Origin: an uncultured Leucobacter sp.
Lineage (GTDB): Bacteria; Actinomycetota; Actinomycetes; Actinomycetales; Microbacteriaceae
Direction: 5' to 3'
Assembly: GCA_937872275.1 (NCBI GenBank)
Contig: CALMSE010000292.1
Span: 1-13,579, forward strand
Length of the DNA: 13,579 bases
Made by a program: the position numbers and the translations under genes. Position 1 is the first letter of the stretch, and each line of letters begins with the position of its first letter. Shown piece after piece: positions 6,224 through 13,059 of this stretch. The notes beneath the pieces were generated by a model, which was not told the DNA's origin, ran no database searches, and worked only from the letters and a program-made list of their open reading frames with translations.

Positions 6224-6988
6224 ATGGAATCACAGCGTCTGAGCGGACGGATCGCGCTCGTCACCGGCGGCGCGCAGGGCCAGGGCGAGGCCCACGTGCG
6301 GCGCCTGCTGGCGGAGGGCGCCGTCGTGCACTTCGCCGACATCAGCGAGGAAGGCGGGCGCCGGCTCGAGGCCGAGCTGCGAGGCGCCGGCCTGCCCGCG
6401 ACGTTCCACACGATGGACGTCTCGTCCTTCGACGACTGGCGGCGGGTGACCGCCGCCATCGACGAGAGCGACGGCCGCCTCGACGTGCTCGTCAACAACG
6501 CCGGCGTGCTCGACATGCTCGGCCCCGAGGACGCCACCGAGGACACCTGGAACCGCACGATCGCGGTCAACCAGACGAGCGTGTTCCTGGCGACGAAGAC
6601 CGCGATCCCGCTGCTGCGCAAGTCGTCGTGCGCGAGCGTGATCAACACCTCGTCCATCTTCGGCCTGATCGCCGCCCCCGACTACTTCGCCTACACGGCG
6701 TCGAAGGGGGCGGTCGCCTCGATGACGCGCGCCGCCGCGGTGACCTACGGCAAGGACGGGATCCGCTTCAACAGCGTGCACCCCGGCTACGTCGACACCC
6801 CGATGCTGCGCCGCGAATTCGAGGTGCTCGGCGGTACCGCGGAGCAGGAGTCGCTCGATCTCATCCCGCTCGGCCGCTTCGCCGCCGCCGACGACATCGC
6901 GAAGGCCGTGGTCTTCCTGGCGTCGGACGACTCGGCGTACATCACCGGCACCCAGCTCGTCATCGACGGCGGCGTGCTCGCCATGTAA
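6224..6988 (+). CDS. Classical SDR-family NAD(P)-dependent dehydrogenase
   Basis: 254-residue classical short-chain dehydrogenase. It shows TGGAQGQG (14-21), FADIS at the end of the second strand (acidic residue favouring NAD), NNAG, catalytic Ser144 in INTSSIFG, and Tyr157/Lys161 in YTASK. HPGYVDTPM and the usual YITGTQLVIDGG end close the sequence. It is shorter than the preceding SDR and lacks that protein's extended C-terminal loop, so the two are homologues with different roles rather than a recent duplication. A strong GAGGAGAAGG lies just before the ATG. It lies 34 bases after the first SDR, in the same operon. It would act on the product of the monooxygenase or of the first SDR. Relatives include hydroxysteroid and cyclic-alcohol dehydrogenases; substrate unknown. 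Confidence 0.9.
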   Translation: MESQRLSGRIALVTGGAQGQGEAHVRRLLAEGAVVHFADISEEGGRRLEAELRGAGLPATFHTMDVSSFDDWRRVTAAIDESDGRLDVLVNNAGVLDMLGPEDATEDTWNRTIAVNQTSVFLATKTAIPLLRKSSCASVINTSSIFGLIAAPDYFAYTASKGAVASMTRAAAVTYGKDGIRFNSVHPGYVDTPMLRREFEVLGGTAEQESLDLIPLGRFAAADDIAKAVVFLASDDSAYITGTQLVIDGGVLAM

Positions 6989-7057
6989 CCTCGGTCTTCG
7001 TCCGCCCGAAGGGGCGCCGGGGACCATCGCAGAACACAACGAAGTGAGGAAGAGGAA

Positions 7058-8185
7058 ATGAAACGGAAGAGCATCAGAATCGGAGCCGCCATCGCCGCGG
7101 TGACCGCGAGCGCGCTCGCGCTCGGCGGTTGCTCGTCGGGCGGCGGGGACGGCGCCCCCGCAGAGGTGAAGGAGATCAACCTCCTCACCTGGACCGGTGA
7201 TCACGAGCCCGACTGGCTGGTCCCCTTCGAGGAGGAGACCGGGGTGAAGGTGAACGTGCAGTACATCACCTCGGTCCCCGAGGCCTTCGCCAAGGTGCAG
7301 GCCGACCCGAACGCCTTCGACATCGTGCTCGTCACCTCGGGCTGGGTCGAGAACTACGTCGACGCCGACCTCGTCGTGCCCTTCGACGAGTCGAAGCTGA
7401 CGAACCTCGGCAATACGATCGAAGAGCTCGACTGGCGGGCGACGACCACCTACAACGGCACGAACTACGGCCTCACCTACACGTGGGGCGTGCAGCCGCT
7501 CGTCATCGCCACCGATCGGGTCAGCGAGGTGCCGACCTCCTGGAACGCGCTGTGGGAGCCGCAGTTCACCGGCCGGGTCAGCATGCTCGACGACGCCACG
7601 ACGCAGCTGCCGGCGATCGCGCTCGCCGCGGGGATCGAAGACCCCTACGCGATGAGCGACGAGGAATTCGAGCTCTTCCAGGAGAAGCTGACCTCGCTCC
7701 GCCCGCAGCTCACGCATGTCGCGGGCTCGATCCAGGATCAGACCACCGACTTCACGAGCAACCAGACCGACATCGGCATCCTCTACAACGTGAACACCTA
7801 CACCGGGGCGAACGACGCGGGCACCCCGCTGCAGATGATCATCCCCGAGGAGGGCGTCGCCGGCTGGACCGACAACTACGTGATCACCAAGGCCGGCGCG
7901 GCCAAGGGCGACATCATCTACGAGTTCATCGACTCGACGATGACGCCGGAGTGGATGGCCCGCATGGCGGCCGAGATGGGCATCTCCGGCAACCTCTCGC
8001 TCGAGCAGATGCAGAGCGACGAGGCGGTCGCCGCGGGGCTCACCCCCGAGCTGCTGGCGCGCACCGAGGTGGGCATCGCGATCGACGACCCCGAGTTCTT
8101 CGGTCAGGTGAAGATGCTGCGCCGCGTCGACAACGTCGAGGAGTGGCTCACGCTGTGGAACGAGTTCAAGCTCAACGTCCACTGA
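7058..8185 (+). CDS. Substrate-binding lipoprotein of a PotD-like ABC importer
   Basis: 375-residue extracellular solute-binding protein of the spermidine/putrescine type. It has a lipoprotein signal: KRK start, alanine-rich core, lipobox LGGC with Cys25 as the lipidated residue, then a glycine-rich linker. The mature part begins INLLTWTGDHEPDW, the usual PotD-like first strand, and holds the DDATTQLPAIALA helix start (178-190) and GWTDNYVITK (269-278). By recall of E. coli PotD, Trp45, Asp179, Trp270 and Asp272 match amine-pocket residues, while Asp48 and Thr182 replace a tyrosine and a glutamate. This suggests a cationic or amine ligand that is not a standard polyamine. GAGGAAGAGGAA precedes the ATG. 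It lies 69 bases after the second SDR and before the ATPase and permeases. Confidence 0.9.
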   Translation: MKRKSIRIGAAIAAVTASALALGGCSSGGGDGAPAEVKEINLLTWTGDHEPDWLVPFEEETGVKVNVQYITSVPEAFAKVQADPNAFDIVLVTSGWVENYVDADLVVPFDESKLTNLGNTIEELDWRATTTYNGTNYGLTYTWGVQPLVIATDRVSEVPTSWNALWEPQFTGRVSMLDDATTQLPAIALAAGIEDPYAMSDEEFELFQEKLTSLRPQLTHVAGSIQDQTTDFTSNQTDIGILYNVNTYTGANDAGTPLQMIIPEEGVAGWTDNYVITKAGAAKGDIIYEFIDSTMTPEWMARMAAEMGISGNLSLEQMQSDEAVAAGLTPELLARTEVGIAIDDPEFFGQVKMLRRVDNVEEWLTLWNEFKLNVH

Positions 8186-8194
8186 TCGAATGCC

Positions 8195-8228
8195 GCGGTC
8201 GGCGGGCTGGGCAGAGCCCGCCGACCGC
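8195..8228 (+). terminator. Strong hairpin after the binding-protein gene (attenuator or 3' stabiliser)
   Basis: GCGGTCGGCGGGCT (8195-8208) pairs perfectly with AGCCCGCCGACCGC (8215-8228) around a 6-base loop, followed by a pyrimidine-rich stretch (TTCCTCCCGTTCCTGTT). It starts nine bases after the lipoprotein stop. Partial termination or mRNA protection here would make binding protein exceed ATPase and permeases, as in many ABC operons. Confidence 0.65.
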
Positions 8229-8286
8229 TTCCTCCCGTTCCTGTTACTCGTGTCACCGGACGGTGATGACCGAAGGAGAGACTGAT

Positions 8287-9309
8287 ATGGCTGACAGTGT
8301 GGATCGGCCCGAAGGAAGCATCCGGCTGAACGGGGTGATGAAGACCTACCCCGGCACGTCGCAGCCGGCGCTGCACCCGCTCGACCTGAGCATCCGCGGC
8401 GGGGAGTTCTTCTCGCTGCTGGGGCCCTCGGGCAGCGGCAAGACGACGCTGCTCCGTCTGATCGGCGGCTTCGAATACCCGAACGCGGGCACGGTGTCCG
8501 TCGGCGGCAGGAACGTGACCGACCTGCCGCCCAACAAGCGCCCGCTGCACACGGTGTTCCAGAACTACGCGCTGTTCCCGCATCTGACGATCGAGAAGAA
8601 CGTCGCCTACCCGCTGCGCATGGCGGGCGTCGGCAGGGCGGAGACCGCGACCCGGGTGGGCGAGGCGCTCGAGTACGTCGAGCTCGGGGCGTTCGCCCGC
8701 CGCAAGCCCGATCAGCTCTCGGGCGGGCAGCGGCAGCGCGTCGCGCTGGCTCGGGCGCTCGTCTCGCGGCCGCCCGTGGTGCTGCTCGACGAGCCGCTCG
8801 GGGCGCTCGATCTCCGCCTGCGGCAGGAGATGCAGATCGTGCTGAAGCAGATCCAGCGCGATTTCGGCACCACCTTCGTCTACGTCACGCACGACCAGGG
8901 CGAGGCGCTCGGCATGAGCGACCGGATCGCGGTGCTCGCTCAGGGGGAGGTGCACCAGATCGGGTCGCCGCACGACATCTACCTGCGGCCCGAGACCCCC
9001 TTCGTCGCGCAGTTCGTCGGCAAGTCGAACCTCATCACGGTGACGGGCGCCGACGGAGGCGAGCGCAGCATCAGCATCAGGCCAGAGTCGATCCGCCTCG
9101 CCGCGGATGCCGCGGCGTGCGACCAGCGCTTCGACGGCCGGGTCATCGAGTCGCTGTTCCAGGGGGCCTTCGCCGAGGTCGAGGTCGAGACCCAGCACGG
9201 TCAGCAGCTCTTCGTGCACGCCCCCGCGAGCAGCACGCCGCAGGCGGGGGAGGGCATCGCCATCGGCTGGATGCGGGCCGATGAGATCGTACTGAACGGG
9301 GCCCGCTGA
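8287..9309 (+). CDS. ABC transporter ATP-binding protein, PotA-like
   Basis: 340-residue ATPase that powers the importer from the cytoplasmic side. Walker A GPSGSGKTT (46-54), Q-loop Gln92 in VFQNYALFPHL, signature LSGGQRQR (144-151), Walker B VVLLDEP (164-170), D-loop GALD and switch His202 are all intact. After about residue 245 comes a regulatory TOBE-like domain with SISIRPESIRLA, typical of the PotA/FbpC/MalK group. The frame stays open far upstream, but ATG 8287 is chosen because GAAGGAGA lies about eight bases before it and similarity begins with IRLNGVMKTYPG. It lies 101 bases after the lipoprotein stop, across the hairpin, and its stop overlaps the next start. Confidence 0.93.
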   Translation: MADSVDRPEGSIRLNGVMKTYPGTSQPALHPLDLSIRGGEFFSLLGPSGSGKTTLLRLIGGFEYPNAGTVSVGGRNVTDLPPNKRPLHTVFQNYALFPHLTIEKNVAYPLRMAGVGRAETATRVGEALEYVELGAFARRKPDQLSGGQRQRVALARALVSRPPVVLLDEPLGALDLRLRQEMQIVLKQIQRDFGTTFVYVTHDQGEALGMSDRIAVLAQGEVHQIGSPHDIYLRPETPFVAQFVGKSNLITVTGADGGERSISIRPESIRLAADAAACDQRFDGRVIESLFQGAFAEVEVETQHGQQLFVHAPASSTPQAGEGIAIGWMRADEIVLNGAR

Positions 9310-10241
9310 TGAGTGCGACGGACGCCGCTCCTCGGGCGAACGCGGATGCGGACGCGGACTCGCGCCCGACGCCCCGCAGGAGCGCGAAGGCGAAGGCGAC
9401 CTTCTGGGGGCGGTTCCGGGGCATTCCGGTGATCGGGTGGGTGCTGCTGTTCTCGGTGCTCCCGAACCTCATCCTCGTGGTCTACAGCTTCTGGACGAGC
9501 ACGCTCGGCACGGTGAAGCCGACCTTCACCCTCGAGAACTACGGTCAGCTGATCGGGCAGGAGGCGACCCGGATCCTGCTGGGGCGCACGCTCATGCTCG
9601 CCTCGCTGTCGGCCGTGATCGCCGTCGTGATCGGCTTCCTCACCGCCTATGCGGTGATCCGCTGGTTCCCGAAGCAGAAGCTCTTCCTCACCATCCTCGT
9701 GATCATCCCGCTGTGGTCGTCGTTCCTGATGCGCATCTTCTCGTGGAAGGTGATCCTCGGCGAGGAGGGCGTGCTGAACACCGTGCTGATGCAGCTCGGC
9801 CTCATCCAGCAACCGGCCTCAGTGCTGCTGTACTCGCAGTTCTCGGTGCTCATCGCGCTCGTGTACGTCGGCATCCCGTACGCCTACCTCGCCGCGTTCG
9901 TGACGCTCGACCGCATTCCGAACCGCCTCTACGAGGCCTCCTCCGATCTCGGCGCGAACGGCTTCGTGACGTTCTGGAAGGTGGTGTGGCCGATCGGGCG
10001 GCCCGCGGTCGGGCTGGGCTTCGTGCTGGTGTTCATCATCACCTACGGGGACTACGTCACCCCGTCGCTCGTCGGCGGGTTCGACGGCACGATGGTCGGA
10101 TCGCTCGTGCTGCAGGCGTTCGGGGCGCTGAACAACTGGCCGCTCGGAGCGGCGCTCGCCGTGATCACCCTGGTCTCGGGACTGGTGGTCGTGGCGATCG
10201 CCACCCTGCTGACCCGCTCGCGCGTGGTATTGGAGGATTGA
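9309..10241 (+). CDS. ABC transporter permease, PotB-like
   Basis: 310-residue inner-membrane permease. After a polar 35-residue tail with an alternating Ala/Asp run (NADADADAD) come about six membrane segments, near 40-61, 93-118, 124-146, 175-199, 234-252 and 281-302. The cytoplasmic EAA loop that docks onto the ATPase is EASSDLGANGFVTFWKVVWP (209-228). The stop of the ATPase gene and this ATG share one base (TGATG), so translation is coupled. It pairs with the PotC-like protein downstream to form the membrane channel. The family is clear and the transported substrate is not. Confidence 0.92.
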   Translation: MSATDAAPRANADADADSRPTPRRSAKAKATFWGRFRGIPVIGWVLLFSVLPNLILVVYSFWTSTLGTVKPTFTLENYGQLIGQEATRILLGRTLMLASLSAVIAVVIGFLTAYAVIRWFPKQKLFLTILVIIPLWSSFLMRIFSWKVILGEEGVLNTVLMQLGLIQQPASVLLYSQFSVLIALVYVGIPYAYLAAFVTLDRIPNRLYEASSDLGANGFVTFWKVVWPIGRPAVGLGFVLVFIITYGDYVTPSLVGGFDGTMVGSLVLQAFGALNNWPLGAALAVITLVSGLVVVAIATLLTRSRVVLED

Positions 10242-10242
10242 C

Positions 10243-11139
10243 ATGAGTACGCCATCCGCTCAGCCGGGATCGATTCCCGAGATGCTGCCCGGCCGTACCG
10301 AGGCCGTGCGCGTCGTCTCACCCGGGCAGACCGGGCGATCCGCGCGCGGCCGCCTGCAACGGGTGCTCGTGGGCGTGCTCATCGCCCTGGTGTTCTTCGT
10401 GCTCTACCTGCCGCCCGCCATCATGGCGATGTTCTCGTTCGGCTCGAAGAAGGTGCAGACGCTGCCCCTCGGGGACTTCACCCTGGACTGGTACGCGAAG
10501 CTCATGAGCAACGACACGCTGCTCTCCGCGCTCGGATACAGCCTCAGGGTGAGCCTCACCGCGGTGCTCATCGCGCTCGTGCTGGGCACCCTGTTCGCCC
10601 TGATCCTGTGGCGGCCGTTCCGGAGCTCGAGGGTGTGGCAGGGACTGCTGGCGCTGCCGATGCTGCTGCCCGGCATGGTGCTCGGCGTCTCGCTGCTGCT
10701 CACGTTCAAGATCCTCGGCATCGAGCGGGGCTTCCTCTCGCTCGTGATCGGCCACGCGGTGTTCATCGTGCCGGTGATCGTGTTCGTCGTCGGTCAGCGC
10801 CTGAACTCGCTCGATCCGACGCTGCTCCACGCCTCGCGCGATCTCGGTGCGACGCCCTGGCGGGCGTTCTGGTCGGTGACCTTCCCGCTGCTGCGCACCG
10901 CGCTCCTCGCCGGGGGTCTGCTCGGGCTCACGCTCTCCTTCGACGAGCTCGCGGCGTCGTTCTTCATCTCCGGCTTCGAGCAGACGCTGCCGGTCAGCGT
11001 GTGGGGCATGCTCCGCCTCGGCTTCGACCCCCAGGTCAACGCGGTCTTCACCCTGCTGCTGATCGTGTCGATCCTGGTGGTCTTCATCGCCTACCGGCTC
11101 ATGCGCCGGCAGCTCAAGGCGGCCGAGAAGCGCAGCTGA
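10243..11139 (+). CDS. ABC transporter permease, PotC-like
   Basis: 298-residue second membrane subunit of the importer. A polar tail of about 38 residues precedes membrane segments near 40-65, 99-122, 133-155, 166-186, 217-240 and 265-287. The EAA loop is HASRDLGATPWRAFWSVTFP (196-215), and SFDELAASFFISG follows, a stretch typical of PotC-type permeases. It starts one base after the PotB-like stop, with GGAGG just before the ATG. It is the last gene of the operon; two GC-rich palindromes follow its stop. Confidence 0.92.
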   Translation: MSTPSAQPGSIPEMLPGRTEAVRVVSPGQTGRSARGRLQRVLVGVLIALVFFVLYLPPAIMAMFSFGSKKVQTLPLGDFTLDWYAKLMSNDTLLSALGYSLRVSLTAVLIALVLGTLFALILWRPFRSSRVWQGLLALPMLLPGMVLGVSLLLTFKILGIERGFLSLVIGHAVFIVPVIVFVVGQRLNSLDPTLLHASRDLGATPWRAFWSVTFPLLRTALLAGGLLGLTLSFDELAASFFISGFEQTLPVSVWGMLRLGFDPQVNAVFTLLLIVSILVVFIAYRLMRRQLKAAEKRS

Positions 11140-11145
11140 TCCCTT

Positions 11146-11202
11146 CGATCCCGGGCCCGGGTCGCATCGTCGTTCAGCGGCGGAGCGCCCGGGCCCGGCG
11201 CT
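11146..11202. terminator. Pair of GC-rich palindromes between convergent genes
   Basis: CCCGGGCCCGGG (11150-11161), flanked by CGA/TCG, and AGCGCC...GGCGCT (11184-11202) share the 11-mer CCCGGGCCCGG. They fill the gap between the end of the transport operon and the end of the leftward TetR gene, where termination is needed in both directions. No T-run is present, so intrinsic termination is uncertain. Confidence 0.45.
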
Positions 11203-11211
11203 GCGCGGGGT

Positions 11212-11766
11212 TCAGTCGGCGCGCGAAGCGGCGATGATCTCGTTCAGCGCCGCTCGCATCGTCTCGATGTCGATCGGGTGCTCGGTGAGCGCGCGGAGGA
11301 AGATGAACCCTTCGAGCAGCGACTCCAGCTTGAGCGAGGTGGCCGGGTCGAAGACGCGACGGATGGATCGCTGGGTCGAGGCGGACCACCCGCTGACGAG
11401 CTGGAAATAGCGCGGATCGCGAGCCGCCTGCGCGTAGAGCTCGTACATCAGCACGATGTCGTCCTGGTCGCGGTGGATGTTGAGCACCAGCGTGATGATG
11501 GCCTCGACCATCTGCTCGGGGGTGTCGATCCGCTGCGAGGGCTCGTAGCGATCCCGTGCCGAGGTGACGTACCGCTCCATCGACTCGTAGAGGATGTTCT
11601 GGATGTTCGAGAGGTGATAGCTGGTGGCGCTCAGCGAGACGCCGGCCTCTGCGGCGACCTTGCGGTGCGTGACGGCGCGCATCCCCTCCTTCGCGATCAC
11701 CCGCAGGGTCGCCTCGAGGAGGGCATCCCGGGTGGAGAGGGGGGTGGTGTTCTCGGTTTGTGACAT
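11212..11766 (-). CDS. TetR/AcrR-family regulator (first of two)
   Basis: 184-residue one-domain-plus-sensor repressor. The N-terminal helix-turn-helix is at about 31-55 (AVTHRKVAAEAGVSLSATSY then HLSNIQNILYESM), the standard TetR layout. The remaining helices form the ligand-binding and dimerisation part, with MYELYAQAARDPRYFQLVSG near 106-125. It shares this pattern with the adjacent TetR protein, so the two are homologues. It starts 62 bases after that gene's stop with a weak ribosome site, and is probably the last gene of the leftward flavin reductase operon. Its ligand is likely the substrate or an intermediate of the neighbouring pathway; this is inference from context. A private promoter in the 62-base gap is not apparent. 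Confidence 0.9.
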   Translation of the reverse strand: MSQTENTTPLSTRDALLEATLRVIAKEGMRAVTHRKVAAEAGVSLSATSYHLSNIQNILYESMERYVTSARDRYEPSQRIDTPEQMVEAIITLVLNIHRDQDDIVLMYELYAQAARDPRYFQLVSGWSASTQRSIRRVFDPATSLKLESLLEGFIFLRALTEHPIDIETMRAALNEIIAASRAD

Positions 11767-11828
11767 GGGCTCGTATCGGGTAGCTTCGCGTGTTCCTCGG
11801 TGGTCGGGTTGTGCGGATGACGCTCGGG

Positions 11829-12386
11829 CTAGGCGGTGACTCCGCCCGCGCGCAGAACGGTCGTGAGGAGCCTGCGCAGTTGCGCATCCGAGGGTCCGTC
11901 CTCTCCGATCGCCTTCTGCAGAATTGCGCCCTCGACTATGGCCTCTATTTCAATCGTAAGGCCCGTGGGCATGTGCGCGCCGAGAGCACCCCGGGTTCTG
12001 GCCATCCATCTCCGCACCAGGGCCCGATAGCGGTCGTTGCGGGCGGCATGAGCGTAGAGGGTGTACATGAGCGTGGCGTCGTTCGGATCGCTGAGCATGC
12101 GCTGCCCGGTGATCCCGACGAGCACGTCGAGCAGCTCGGAGAGGGAGCGGGCGTCTCTGAGGTCGTCGACGTAGCGCTGGGCCACCGAGTCGACGTAGTA
12201 CTCGAAGGACTTGAACAGGAGTTCTTCGAGGTCGGCGAAGTGGTACTTGATCGTTCCGACGGAGGTTCCCGCCTTCCCGGCGACATTGCGGTAGGTCACA
12301 CCGCGCGGGCCGCGTTCGGTGGCGACCGCGAGCGTGCCCCGGAACAGTTTCTCGGCCGTGGAAATGATGGGCCTACTCGGCGGCAT
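11829..12386 (-). CDS. TetR/AcrR-family regulator (second of two)
   Basis: 185-residue TetR-type repressor. Its helix-turn-helix lies at about 29-52 (GVTYRNVAGKAGTSVGTIKY then HFADLEELLFKS), the TIKYHF form being very typical. The C-terminal part holds LMYTLYAHAARNDRYRALV, parallel to the other TetR protein. Its ATG overlaps the end of the flavin reductase gene by 14 bases, so the two are translationally coupled and under the same promoter. That promoter carries a palindrome of the right size for this protein, so autoregulation is likely. Candidate repressor of the monooxygenase/transport and cupin units as well, though the sequence does not show which TetR acts where. Confidence 0.92.
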   Translation of the reverse strand: MPPSRPIISTAEKLFRGTLAVATERGPRGVTYRNVAGKAGTSVGTIKYHFADLEELLFKSFEYYVDSVAQRYVDDLRDARSLSELLDVLVGITGQRMLSDPNDATLMYTLYAHAARNDRYRALVRRWMARTRGALGAHMPTGLTIEIEAIVEGAILQKAIGEDGPSDAQLRRLLTTVLRAGGVTA

Positions 12387-12855
12387 GGCTCTTCGTGAGC
12401 GGCGGGTATTCGTCGGAGAGGAAGTCGACCGATTCGTCCGCGCCGTCGCGGATCTCCATCTCGATCATCGAGGCCAGCACGATGATCCGGCCGTCGGTGT
12501 CGATCATGCTGTCGATGGCGCACTCGATCCAGGCCGCGCCCGCGGGTGCGAGCGGGTGCTGGAAGGTGGGCGAGGCGGGCAGGGCCGCCGTTCCGGTCGT
12601 CCGGGCGGCGTCCCACCAGTCCGACCCGCCGGTCGGGAAGGAGGAGAAGCTGACCGCGAAGGAGCCCACCTCCTCGAGCAGCGACCAGTTCTCGGGGGTG
12701 TTCTCGACCGAGAGCAGGATCAGCGTCGGGTTGAAGGACACGGACTGGAACGAGAAGAGCGGAAGGAAGCGGGGGCGTCCGGCGCTCGTGCTCGAGAGGA
12801 CGCCGGCGGAGAAGCGGGTGAGGGTGGAAGCTGAAGGGCAGTTGGCTTCGGGCAT
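12373..12855 (-). CDS. Flavin reductase-like (FMN-binding split barrel) protein, divergent
   Basis: 160-residue protein resembling the HpaC/RutF-type flavin reductase domain. After a serine-rich start, FSAGVLSSTSAGRPRFLPLF leads into SFQSVSFNPTLILLSVENTP (the family's SFTSVSLDPPLVLF strand) and then WSLLEEVGSFAVSF. WIECAIDSMIDTDGRIIVLA and VDFLSDEYPPL fit the later strands. It would make FMNH2 or FADH2 from NAD(P)H for the LLM monooxygenase, which needs such a partner. The match is looser than usual: the conserved DPP is NPT. ATG 12855 is chosen for AAAGGA nine bases upstream; an in-frame ATG at 12906 lies inside the operator and is unlikely. Its stop overlaps the start of the TetR gene. A non-catalytic flavin-binding relative is the alternative. 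Confidence 0.75.
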   Translation of the reverse strand: MPEANCPSASTLTRFSAGVLSSTSAGRPRFLPLFSFQSVSFNPTLILLSVENTPENWSLLEEVGSFAVSFSSFPTGGSDWWDAARTTGTAALPASPTFQHPLAPAGAAWIECAIDSMIDTDGRIIVLASMIEMEIRDGADESVDFLSDEYPPLTKSHAAE

Positions 12856-12898
12856 GGTTCGCGATCCTTTTCCATCGGTGTCGTCATCGAGTGATGGT

Positions 12899-12914
12899 TT
12901 GAACATTTGTTCAA
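12899..12914. promoter_or_regulatory. Palindromic operator before the flavin reductase-TetR operon
   Basis: TTGAACATTTGTTCAA has perfect 7-bp arms around a TT centre and begins seven bases after the -10 on the reverse strand. It shares the pattern TnGnnCAwwTGnnCnA with the operators at 4062-4077 and 13466-13481. It is the probable autoregulatory site for a TetR protein encoded in this operon. Confidence 0.75.
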
Positions 12915-12921
12915 TACGACG

Positions 12922-12950
12922 ATGGTAGGTCAGTCCGGGTGTCGGTGCAA
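12922..12950 (-). promoter_or_regulatory. Promoter of the flavin reductase-TetR operon
   Basis: On the reverse strand TTGCAC (12945-12950), a 17-base spacer and TACCAT (12922-12927). Transcription would start near 12915, at the edge of the operator, leaving a leader of about 60 bases. The -10 overlaps TAGGTCA (12926-12932 on the plus strand), a half-site of the monooxygenase-type operator. Confidence 0.65.
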
Positions 12951-13015
12951 GGCATTTCGTGCCGCATCCCGGAAGCCGCGCTCCGGCGCGGCCCCGGGGC
13001 TACGGGCACGGGTGC

Positions 13016-13050
13016 GCGCGGGGCGGCTCCCGGGAGCGGCCGCCCCGCGC
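13016..13050 (-). terminator. GC-rich hairpin downstream of the cupin gene
   Basis: GCGCGGGGCGGC (13016-13027) pairs perfectly with GCCGCCCCGCGC (13039-13050), with an 11-base loop. It starts ten bases after the cupin stop and would end that transcript before the flavin reductase promoter. There is no T-run on the reverse strand, so its strength as a terminator is uncertain. Confidence 0.5.
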
Positions 13051-13059
13051 GGCCGGCGA

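Noticed and set aside
4202..6988. Rut-type pyrimidine degradation (LLM oxygenase, flavin reductase, aldehyde reductase)
   Set aside because: The LLM protein does not look like RutA, and there is no RutB amidohydrolase, RutC or RutD. Only the generic oxygenase-plus-reductase pairing matches.
7483..8286. In-frame N-terminal extension of the ABC ATPase
   Set aside because: It overlaps the lipoprotein gene out of frame and is arginine-rich; ATPase similarity and a good ribosome site start at 8287.
7058..11139. Naming the transporter potABCD for spermidine/putrescine
   Set aside because: Family likeness is clear, but pocket residues appear changed and the operon context is catabolic, so a substrate-specific gene name is not justified.
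11212..11766. Calling either TetR protein BetI
   Set aside because: General likeness to the BetI-type C-terminal layout only; no choline or betaine genes are in the window.
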